A stretch of 64,000 nt of DNA from Pseudomonadota bacterium (lineage in GTDB: Bacteria > Pseudomonadota > Alphaproteobacteria > Sphingomonadales > Sphingomonadaceae): assembly GCA_039818985.1 (NCBI GenBank), contig JBCBSU010000001.1, positions 1,328,367-1,392,366 of the forward strand, written 5' to 3'. Shown one piece after another: positions 46,269 through 55,465 of this stretch (the stretch's first letter is position 1; the number at the start of each line of letters is the position of its first letter). The position numbers were made by a program, and so were the translations under genes. The notes under the pieces were generated by a model. The model had not been told where the DNA came from, searched no databases, and worked only from the letters and a program-made list of their open reading frames with translations.

Positions 46269-46838
46269 ATGACCGATAAAAGCCGGGCCCCGCACAAGGC
46301 TGCATCACCACAGGCGCAGGAGCCACATGACGCCAATGCCGTGCCCACCACCGGGGCACCGGAAGCCGAAGTGCCGGTGTCAGAGCATGCTGGGGCCCAT
46401 GCTGCAAATGCAACGTCACAGCAAGAAAATGCAGACAGCACTGCGTCCGAGAAGCCCGGACTGATCGAGCAGGCAACCGGGCTATATGGGGATGCCCGTA
46501 CCTGGCTCGATTCTGAGCTGGATTTTCAGAAAGGTCGGGTGGCCTATACCACCCGCGCCGCCAAGCTGGCGGCGATATTTACCGGTGTCGGTCTGGTCAC
46601 GCTGCTCTGCGCGCTGATCACATTGCTGCTCGGCATCTTCATGACCGTGATCTATTATTTCGGACCGTTGATCGCGCTGCTGACGGTACCACCACTTTGG
46701 GGCTTGCTCGGCTGGCTGGCACTGCGTCAGGCCCGGGCCCGGGTACGCGACGCCGCGGACATGATTGCCGAGACCGGCGGCGTTACCGGGCACAAAAGCG
46801 ATACCGGAGAACAGCCGGGTGGGGATGGCCATGGCTGA
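46269..46838 (+). CDS. Phage-holin-like (DUF1469/YqjE) membrane protein
   Basis: 189 residues. A disordered acidic/polar N-terminus (1-65) precedes LDFQKGRVAYTTRAAKLAAIFTGVG and two membrane helices (about 95-120 and 124-147) with WGLLGWLALRQARARVRDAADMI on the cytoplasmic side. This is the YqjE-type family whose genes usually accompany YqjD/ElaB-like proteins, as here. Function unknown; inner-membrane, stationary-phase ribosome or stress roles are proposed for relatives. Confidence 0.78.
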   Translation: MTDKSRAPHKAASPQAQEPHDANAVPTTGAPEAEVPVSEHAGAHAANATSQQENADSTASEKPGLIEQATGLYGDARTWLDSELDFQKGRVAYTTRAAKLAAIFTGVGLVTLLCALITLLLGIFMTVIYYFGPLIALLTVPPLWGLLGWLALRQARARVRDAADMIAETGGVTGHKSDTGEQPGGDGHG

Positions 46839-47124
46839 AAAACTCTCCCGCCGTGACCTGCGGCAGAAAAAGGCTGTTCGCGACCAGAATGAGACGCAGC
46901 TACGTGACTCGGCTAGAGCGGCGCAACAGCGGTTTCACCCCGAGAATCTCGCCATGGAGGCGGCAGGGCATGCTGCAGACAAGGCCAAAAGCGCTGCGCA
47001 GAAGGCCGGAGAGACCGCCAGAAAGCATAAATTCAAACTGATCGCCGGTGCGGCGCTCGGTGTTGTTGCTCTGGCCTGGCGTCCGGTCAAGAATCTTGTG
47101 GCGAAAAGAAATCCCCCGTCGTAA
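46831..47124 (+). CDS. Small membrane-anchored protein of the DUF883 cluster
   Basis: 97 residues. Highly charged amphipathic N-terminus (EKLSRRDLRQKKAVRDQNETQLRDSARAAQQRF), Ala-rich helix and a C-terminal hydrophobic anchor (KLIAGAALGVVALAWRPV). The start at 46831 overlaps the previous gene by eight bases and has GGGG six bases upstream. The third member of the cluster, YqjK-like in position and size, although sequence similarity cannot be judged by eye. Confidence 0.72.
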   Translation: MAEKLSRRDLRQKKAVRDQNETQLRDSARAAQQRFHPENLAMEAAGHAADKAKSAAQKAGETARKHKFKLIAGAALGVVALAWRPVKNLVAKRNPPS

Positions 47125-47192
47125 AGGCTCGGTTTATTCTTGGGTGCTATGGTAAACGCATCACTAAGGATATTGGGCGAAGGAGAATGGGC

Positions 47193-47543
47193 ATGTCCGG
47201 AAATGCCACCACACGCTTTGAAGAGACTTCGGAAAAAATCCGCCAGACGGTAACCGAACACCCGCTCGCCAGCCTGACGGGCGCTGTGCTGATCGGTATT
47301 GCCATCGGTGCTTCGCTGCCGAACAACCGACGCGAGCAATCGCTGATTGGCGATGCTGGCCGCAAGGTCAGGCAGGGTGCCGAAAATGCCATTCATGCAG
47401 CACAGGAAGCCGGGCGCGCCGGGCTGGAAAATGCAGGCCTGTCGGTCGACGAGGCCAAGCTGCACTTTCGCGATCTTGTGCGTCGCGCCGGCGAGGCCAC
47501 ACATTCGGCCAGAGACGCAGCACGCGAACGCATGGGCCGCTAA
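47193..47543 (+). CDS. DUF883-like membrane-anchored protein
   Basis: 116 residues. Amphipathic N-terminus (TTRFEETSEKIRQTVTEHP), one membrane segment (LASLTGAVLIGIAIGASLP, about 25-43), then a second amphipathic helical region (GRKVRQGAENAIHAAQEAGRAGLENAGLSV). The AGGAG seven bases before 47193 picks this ATG over 47187. Similar in style to the first gene of the cluster but with the anchor near the middle. Function unknown. Confidence 0.72.
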   Translation: MSGNATTRFEETSEKIRQTVTEHPLASLTGAVLIGIAIGASLPNNRREQSLIGDAGRKVRQGAENAIHAAQEAGRAGLENAGLSVDEAKLHFRDLVRRAGEATHSARDAARERMGR

Positions 47544-47584
47544 TCAGGTCACACTGGCAAACAGATCATTCAACAGGGACATAT

Positions 47585-47812
47585 ATGAGCAAATTACATC
47601 TCGTTCTGGGGGGCCGGGTCAAGGATCCGCGCGGGCTGGATTTCGTCGATCTCGACGAAATGGATCTGGTCGGGGTCTATCCCGATTATGCCAGTGCCGA
47701 AGAGGCCTGGCGCGGCTGCGCCCAGCGCACCGTTGATGATGCCGAGATGAAATATGTCGTGGTGCATCTGCACCGCCTGCTCGAGCCGGAATTGCCCGAG
47801 CAGGCTGAATAG
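47585..47812 (+). CDS. DUF4170 family small protein
   Basis: 75 residues, soluble. KLHLVLGGRVKDPRGLDFVDLDEMDLVGVYPDYASAEEAWRGCAQRTVDDAEMKYVVVHLHRLLEP is the typical sequence of the DUF4170 family, found mainly in alphaproteobacteria, with the fold proposed to be ferredoxin-like. Function unknown. It lies in tail-to-tail orientation with the rhomboid gene, seven bases apart. Confidence 0.8.
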   Translation: MSKLHLVLGGRVKDPRGLDFVDLDEMDLVGVYPDYASAEEAWRGCAQRTVDDAEMKYVVVHLHRLLEPELPEQAE

Positions 47813-47818
47813 CCGGAT

Positions 47819-48466
47819 TCAAACTTGGTTGCGCGATAGCGGTGCAGTCAGAACAAGGCCGGTCAGAAAACCACCAATATGGGCACCGACTGCGATTGAC
47901 TGGCCACTAAAGCCGCCAAAACCTAGCATGAGCTGGATAATGATCCACATCAGGGCGAGCCGCGCCAACTGGCTCTGATAAGGCGACAGATTGCCGATCG
48001 GTTTTGACTTGATACGGACATTGAGCAGGATCATCGCCGCAATCAGGGTACTGATTGCGCCGCTGGCGCCGATGGTTACCGCGCCTATGGAGAACGGATC
48101 GAAAGCCTGGACCAGTGCCGCACCATAGGCCCCGGCAACGGTCAATATAATGGTCCTGACAGTGCCGATGGCACGCTCTACCATGGTTCCGCAGAGCAGT
48201 AATATCAGCATGTTGAACAGCAAATGGGTGAAATCGGCATGCAGGAGCGCGCTCGAAAGCGGCGTCAGCACTGCCGGCACCATGAGATCATAGCCTGCGA
48301 AGCCGGCGCTATCAAAAAATCGCGACGGCAGGAAACCTGCGTGCACTGTTGCTTCGTCTTGCAGGCCGGTGAGCGTCAGCCCCAGCCAGAGAATGGAACA
48401 GGCGGCCACATAGGCCAGCGTAAAAGGTCCGGAACTGCGTGCTACTCTGCTTTGGGCTTTTTCCAT
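47819..48466 (-). CDS. Rhomboid family intramembrane serine protease
   Basis: 215 residues, six membrane helices. Catalytic Ser in the TIGASGAISTLIAA segment (GASG motif) and catalytic His in VGAHIGGFLTG, in helices 4 and 6 as usual; HADFTHLLFNM before them is the conserved HxxxN-type oxyanion loop of helix 2. Cleaves transmembrane substrates in the inner membrane; targets unknown. ATG at 48466 preferred to a TTG three codons upstream. Same strand as greA, 24 bases apart, so possibly co-transcribed with it. Confidence 0.92.
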   Translation of the reverse strand: MEKAQSRVARSSGPFTLAYVAACSILWLGLTLTGLQDEATVHAGFLPSRFFDSAGFAGYDLMVPAVLTPLSSALLHADFTHLLFNMLILLLCGTMVERAIGTVRTIILTVAGAYGAALVQAFDPFSIGAVTIGASGAISTLIAAMILLNVRIKSKPIGNLSPYQSQLARLALMWIIIQLMLGFGGFSGQSIAVGAHIGGFLTGLVLTAPLSRNQV

Positions 48467-48489
48467 GCCCGTCAATATAGGGCGTGCCC

Positions 48490-48966
48490 CTAAATAAACT
48501 CGATTTTTTCGACGAGATAATATTTATCGCCTGCAGGGACGCTGACTTCGACCTCATCCTCGACCTGACGACCGATCAGCGCACGACCAATCGGGCTGTT
48601 ATAGCTGATCCGGCCCTGACGCGCATCGGCTTCGGCCTGGCCGACAATCTGATAGGTGATCGGTTTGTCGTCTTCGTCGAGCAGAGTCACCGTTGCACCG
48701 AAGACGATTTTATCGCCCGAAAGCGTAGTCGGGTCGATAATCTGGGCGCGGCTGAGCTTGTCCTCCAGATCGCCGATCGTGGCCTCGACCTGGCCCTGAC
48801 GTTCCTTGGCAGCGTGATATTCCGCATTTTCCGATAGGTCGCCATGGGCGCGCGCTTCCTCGATCGCGTCGACGATCAGCGGGCGTTCTTCCTTCAGCGC
48901 CTTCAATTCTGCGGACAGCTTGTCATAGCCTTCCTGCAGCATCGGCATTTTCTCTGGTCCTGCCAT
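48490..48966 (-). CDS. greA: Transcription elongation factor GreA
   Basis: 158 residues. N-terminal coiled coil ([49 protein letters not shown]) includes the acidic DLSENAEY tip that inserts into the RNA polymerase secondary channel, and the C-terminal FKBP-like domain has [21 protein letters not shown]. Promotes cleavage of backtracked transcripts. It lies 103 bases downstream of carB on the same strand, the carA-carB-greA order. Confidence 0.96.
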   Translation of the reverse strand: MAGPEKMPMLQEGYDKLSAELKALKEERPLIVDAIEEARAHGDLSENAEYHAAKERQGQVEATIGDLEDKLSRAQIIDPTTLSGDKIVFGATVTLLDEDDKPITYQIVGQAEADARQGRISYNSPIGRALIGRQVEDEVEVSVPAGDKYYLVEKIEFI

Positions 48967-49069
48967 TGCGGCTTTTCCTTATTTCAGTCCAAAGCGACAA
49001 AAGTTTCTCCTGGCGGCCCTTGCGAGCCGCCGAAATATCGCAACTTATTGTCGGGATTATTCGTTCAGA

Positions 49070-52411
<3,342 letters not shown>

Positions 52412-52423
52412 TGATACTCCCAG

Positions 52424-52560
52424 CCTTCTCCCTTGAGGGAGAAGGATACGAAGCCTTGGCACCGAAGGCGGTTAGGCGAAGTTGGATGAGGGTGTCGGGA
52501 AGGTGCGTTTCTTGACCATCGAGCCCCCTCACCCTAGCCCTCTCCCCGCCGGGGAGAGGG
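52424..52560. repeat. Structured palindromic repeat, copy A
   Basis: Begins with a 22-bp palindrome (52424-52445; arms CCTTCTCCCT and AGGGAGAAGG) and ends with a 23-bp palindrome (52538-52560; arms CCCTCTCCCC and GGGGAGAGGG). The first 73 bases align without gaps to copy B at 52921-52993, with 12 differences. Eight of those differences fall in a small hairpin (here ACCG-AAGG-CGGT, 52461-52472) that in copy B has different bases yet still pairs, a sign that structure is kept. The right palindrome ends five bases before the DUF559 start and supplies its Shine-Dalgarno. Confidence 0.9.
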
Positions 52561-52565
52561 AATTT

Positions 52566-52919
52566 ATGGTTGAGAAAAGACTGACCGGAACTGCCCGCAA
52601 ATTGCGGCGCGATGTGACCGAAGCGGAGAAATTGTTGTGGTCGAGGCTGCGCGCTCGCCAACTCGATAATACCAAATTTGTAAGGCAATTCCCGATAGGA
52701 AATGCCGTGGCTGACTTTGCCTGTCGAAGCGTCAGACTGGTTATCGAACTGGATGGCGGACAGCATAGCGAGAATGAAGCGGATGAAGCGCGAACAAAGC
52801 TGATTGAAGCGCATGGCTATCAGGTGGTTCGGTTTTGGAATAATGACGTCATCGAGAACATAGAAGGCGTGTTGGAGACCATTGCTCAAGAACTGCGCAA
52901 TGCCAGAAACAAACCCTAA
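52566..52919 (+). CDS. DUF559 (Vsr-like) endonuclease flanked by direct repeats
   Basis: 117 residues. RKLRRDVTEAEKLLWSRLRARQ, then FVRQFPIGNAVADFACRSVRLVIELDGGQH and LIEAHGYQVVRFWNNDVIENIEGVLETI are the DUF559 marks; Asp in VADFAC and Glu/Asp in VIELDGGQH fit the PD-(D/E)XK nuclease core related to Vsr, a very-short-patch repair nickase. It is antisense to carA and carB and sits between their coding regions. The ribosome-binding site GGGGAGAGGG is part of repeat A; the stop is one base before repeat B. Activity has not been demonstrated for this family as far as I know. Confidence 0.88.
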   Translation: MVEKRLTGTARKLRRDVTEAEKLLWSRLRARQLDNTKFVRQFPIGNAVADFACRSVRLVIELDGGQHSENEADEARTKLIEAHGYQVVRFWNNDVIENIEGVLETIAQELRNARNKP

Positions 52920-52920
52920 A

Positions 52921-53064
52921 CCTTCTCCCTCAAGGGAGAAGGATACTAAGCCTTGGCAGCTTTGCTGCCTAGGCGAAGTTGGATGAGGGTATCCAGACGC
53001 CAATGCTACGCGCTCCATCACAGCCGAACACCCTCACCCCAACCCTCTCCCTCAAGGGAGAGGG
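52921..53064. repeat. Structured palindromic repeat, copy B
   Basis: Direct copy of repeat A on the other side of the DUF559 gene. It has a 22-bp palindrome at 52921-52942 (arms CCTTCTCCCT, AGGGAGAAGG), a hairpin GGCAGC-TTT-GCTGCC at 52955-52969, a conserved AGGCGAAGTTGGATGAGGGT block, a spacer unlike that of copy A, and a right palindrome at 53043-53064 (arms CCCTCTCCCT, AGGGAGAGGG). GATGAGGGT and ACCCTCA inside the element are a further inverted pair. Confidence 0.9.
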
Positions 53065-53071
53065 AGTTTTT
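53043..53071 (+). terminator. Terminator formed by the right palindrome of repeat B
   Basis: The 10-bp arms of the palindrome make a GC-rich hairpin with a two-base centre, and AGTTTTT follows directly (53065-53071). On the plus strand this is a good intrinsic terminator for the DUF559 gene and would protect carA from antisense transcription. Confidence 0.6.
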
Positions 53072-53106
53072 GCGCACAACAGAAAAACTGCACCAAGCTA
53101 GAAAAA

Positions 53107-54357
53107 TCACCCCAACCCCCGCACAAATTTGGCGAACAGATAAAAACTGTCCTGCGGCCCCGGGCTAGCCTCGGGGTGATATTGTACGCCGAACGCGTTT
53201 TTGTCGGTAAAGGCGATGCCGCAATTTGTGCCGTCGAACAGGCTTACATGCGTCTCGCGGACATTGTCGGGCAGCGTGGCGCCGTCGACGGCGAAGCCAT
53301 GGTTCATGCTGGTGATCTCGACCAGGCCCTCGCTCTCATCCCAACCGCCGCCGACACGCTGCACCGGATGGTTGGCGCCGCGATGGCCCTGATGCATTTT
53401 TATCGTCTTCGCACCTGCCGCCAGCGCCAATAGCTGATGGCCGAGACAGATACCGAAAATCGGAATATCGCGTTCGAGCAGGCGCTGTATCACCGGCACC
53501 GCATACTCCCCCGTCGCCGCCGGATCGCCGGGGCCGTTGGAGAGGAACACGCCCGCCGGTTCGAGCGCGAGGATATCGTCCAGCGCGGTCTCCGCCGGGA
53601 CCACGGTGACCTTGGCGCCTGCCTCGACCAGATTGCGGAAGATATTGCGCTTGGCGCCATAGTCGATGGCGACGACATGGGGCCTTTCCCCACTAACCGT
53701 CAGGTCTGAGCCTGTCGAAGACCGTTTGTCCGTATCCGAGAGACGCCCTTCGACAAGCTCAGGGCTAACGGTTTTTGTAATCGGCGCATAGCCATGGCCC
53801 AAACGCCACGCGCCACCATCCCATAGCTTTGCCTGATCGCCGGTCACCTGTTTGGCAAGGTCCATGCCTTCCAGCCCCGGCCAGGCGCGTGCCTCGGCCA
53901 GCAACGCATCAATATCGAACTGGCCGTCCGGATCATGCGCAATCACCACATGCGGCGCACCGGCCTCGCGGATGCGGCGGGTCAGCGCGCGGGTATCAAC
54001 ACCGGACAGACCGATGCGGCCATTCGCCGCCATCCATTCGGCAAAACCGCCGCCGCTGCGGAAATTGCTGGGCGCGGTAATATCCTCGCGCACCACACAG
54101 CCCAGCGCATGCGGGCTGTCCGCCTCGACATCCTCGTCATTCACGCCGACATTGCCGATATGCGGGAAGGTGAAGGTCACCACTTGCCCGGCATAGCTGG
54201 GGTCGGTCATCACTTCCTGATAGCCGGTCATCGCGGTGTTGAAGCACAGCTCACCCACCGCGCTGCCCGTCGCGCCAAAGCCCCTGCCCCAGACCAGCGA
54301 GCCATCGGCCAATACCAGCAGCCCGGTTGCGCCTTTGTGGGCTGTGCTGCTGGGCAT
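53107..54357 (-). CDS. carA: Carbamoyl-phosphate synthase small subunit with repeat-encoded insert
   Basis: 416 residues. N-terminal small-subunit domain (GFGATGSAVGELCFNTAMTGYQEVMTDPSYAGQVVTFTFPHIGN), and a class I glutamine amidotransferase domain with catalytic Cys in IFGICLGHQLLALA and the His/Glu pair in FGVQYHPEASPG. It provides ammonia to CarB. Between GHGYAP and HVVAIDYGAK there is an extra stretch of about 33 residues (including SPELVEGRLSDTDKRSSTGS) not expected in the family and encoded by a palindromic repeat. The frame is intact, so the insert is evidently tolerated. AGGAG eight bases before the ATG. Confidence 0.95.
   Translation of the reverse strand: MPSSTAHKGATGLLVLADGSLVWGRGFGATGSAVGELCFNTAMTGYQEVMTDPSYAGQVVTFTFPHIGNVGVNDEDVEADSPHALGCVVREDITAPSNFRSGGGFAEWMAANGRIGLSGVDTRALTRRIREAGAPHVVIAHDPDGQFDIDALLAEARAWPGLEGMDLAKQVTGDQAKLWDGGAWRLGHGYAPITKTVSPELVEGRLSDTDKRSSTGSDLTVSGERPHVVAIDYGAKRNIFRNLVEAGAKVTVVPAETALDDILALEPAGVFLSNGPGDPAATGEYAVPVIQRLLERDIPIFGICLGHQLLALAAGAKTIKMHQGHRGANHPVQRVGGGWDESEGLVEITSMNHGFAVDGATLPDNVRETHVSLFDGTNCGIAFTDKNAFGVQYHPEASPGPQDSFYLFAKFVRGLG
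53680..53781. repeat. Palindromic repeat inserted in frame in carA
   Basis: Contains inverted arms TGAGCCTGTCGAAG (53707-53720) and CTTCGACAAGCTCA (53748-53761), matching at 13 of 14 positions, with outer arms AACCGT and ACGGTT-like sequence. The motif TTCGACAAGCTCAGG is a very frequent interspersed repeat in many proteobacterial genomes, known for adding PELVEG-type peptides when it lands in genes. The length (about 102 bases, a multiple of three) and absence of stops keep carA open. Confidence 0.85.
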
Positions 54358-54533
54358 GGCTTTCTCCTGCTGGACATGATGGCGGCATCGCCCGCGCACG
54401 ACGCCAAATTGACGGGGTGCTAGCTGTGGGGCATTTTCCGGTCAATCTAGGAAAAAATTTCATCCCCGGCTATGCTGATCCTTTATTGCAAAATCTGCCT
54501 TAGAATCGGCATTTTGGCCAAGACGGGACAACC

Positions 54534-54998
54534 ATGCTACGTGACGACCTGAAGGCGGCGCAGATTGCCGCCATGAAAGGCGGCGACAAGCCGCGCACCA
54601 CCGCCATCCGCCAGATTATGGCCAAGATCAAGGATCAGGATATCGCCATGCGCACCAGCGATGGCAAAGGAGATTCTGGGGGCGATGATGATGCAATGGT
54701 CGTCGATGTGCTGCGCAAAATGGCGAAGCAACGGCGCGAATCAATCGCGATGTACCGCCATGGCGGCCGCGATGAGTTGGCCGATGCGGAAGAAAATGAG
54801 CTGACAGTGATCGAGGAATTCCTGCCGGCGCAGATGGACGAAGAAGCGACTCGCGCCGCGATCGAGGCGATCAAAGCGGAAACCGGCGCGGAAGGCATGA
54901 AGGATATGGGCAAGGTGATGGGCCTGTTAAAACAACGCCATGGCAGCCAGCTCGATATGGGCAAGGCGAGTGCACTGGTGAAGGCGGTTTTGGGGTAA
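54534..54998 (+). CDS. GatB/YqeY domain protein
   Basis: 154 residues. LRDDLKAAQIAAMKGGDKPRTTAIRQIMAKIKDQDI, then VLRKMAKQRRESIAMYRHGGRDELADAEENELTVIEEFLPAQMDEE and the C-terminal GLLKQRHGSQLDMGKASALVKAVL fit YqeY, a single-domain relative of the tRNA-binding tail of amidotransferase subunit GatB. Its precise role is not established. In many alphaproteobacteria it lies directly upstream of dnaG, as here apart from the inserted DUF559 cassette. Divergent from carA with 176 bases between them. Confidence 0.9.
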   Translation: MLRDDLKAAQIAAMKGGDKPRTTAIRQIMAKIKDQDIAMRTSDGKGDSGGDDDAMVVDVLRKMAKQRRESIAMYRHGGRDELADAEENELTVIEEFLPAQMDEEATRAAIEAIKAETGAEGMKDMGKVMGLLKQRHGSQLDMGKASALVKAVLG

Positions 54999-55003
54999 CT
55001 ATT

Positions 55004-55039
55004 CTCCCCTCCCGCTTGCGGGAGGGGCTGGGGGAGAGA
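55004..55039. repeat. Left inverted copy of the second palindromic repeat
   Basis: A 22-bp perfect palindrome at 55006-55027 (arms CCCCTCCCGC and GCGGGAGGGG, centre TT) followed by CTGGGGGAGAGA, which runs into the ATG of the second DUF559 gene. The GGGGAGAG at 55031-55038 acts as that gene's Shine-Dalgarno. The sequence reads as the reverse complement of the repeat at 55389-55422, so the pair forms inverted ends around the gene. It starts six bases after the yqeY stop. Confidence 0.88.
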
Positions 55040-55465
55040 ATGCCAAAATTCGCTGATCGGAAAACAGATCTGGCACGCGAACCTCGCAATAATCCTAACC
55101 CTGTCGAAAAGAAGCTTTGGCATTATCTGCCTGCACGGAAACTGGCTGGCGTCCGTTTTAATCGGCAGGTCTGCATTGGGCCTTATATTTGTGATTTGGC
55201 GTCCAGAGGCGCGGGATTGGTTATCGAGATTGATGGTGATAGCCATGTCCAGCAGGTAAGTTATGACGCGGACAGAACCCGTTTTCTGGAAAAACAAGGT
55301 TATCAGGTGGTCCGGTTTTCAAATTCTGATGTGATGGGAAATGTTGAGGGTGTGGTGGAACGGATAGGTACGGTTTTGGGTGATATTCCCTCCACCAGCC
55401 CCTCCCGCAAGCGGGAGGGGAGAAACGGGCAGCGCCTTTCCCGCAGGCGGGAGGGGAGTATATGA
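55040..55465 (+). CDS. Second DUF559 (Vsr-like) endonuclease, C-terminus encoded by repeat
   Basis: 141 residues. NPVEKKLWHYLPARKLAGVRFNRQVCIGPYICDLASRGAGLVIEIDGDSH and RFLEKQGYQVVRFSNSDVMGNVEGVVERI carry the same nuclease marks as the first copy: Asp in YICDLA and Glu-Asp in VIEIDGDSH. The two proteins are clearly related yet far from identical. The last 27 or so residues (from about TSPSRKREGRNG to REGSI) are encoded by the right palindromic repeats, so they are probably not functional. It ends inside the dnaG start (ATGA overlap), coupling its translation to dnaG. Confidence 0.86.
   Translation: MPKFADRKTDLAREPRNNPNPVEKKLWHYLPARKLAGVRFNRQVCIGPYICDLASRGAGLVIEIDGDSHVQQVSYDADRTRFLEKQGYQVVRFSNSDVMGNVEGVVERIGTVLGDIPSTSPSRKREGRNGQRLSRRREGSI
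55386..55456. repeat. Right palindromic repeats, two tandem units
   Basis: Two GC-rich palindromes: a perfect one at 55399-55420 (arms CCCCTCCCGC, GCGGGAGGGG, centre AA) and a degenerate one at 55435-55456 (CCTTTCCCGC, GCGGGAGGGG). The first, with the preceding CCACCAG, is the inverted counterpart of the left repeat. The second leaves GGGAGGGGAG right before the dnaG ATG and is thus likely the dnaG ribosome-binding site. Confidence 0.86.

Noticed and set aside
46269-46838. Phage holin-like protein as a sign of prophage
   Set aside because: It belongs to the YqjE/DUF1469 family, named after holins only by shape, and sits in a DUF883-type cluster with no phage genes near.
52424-53064. CRISPR array for the repeated palindromes at 52.4-53.1 kb
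   Set aside because: There are only two copies, 497 bases apart, with a gene between them; no regular spacer pattern and no cas genes.
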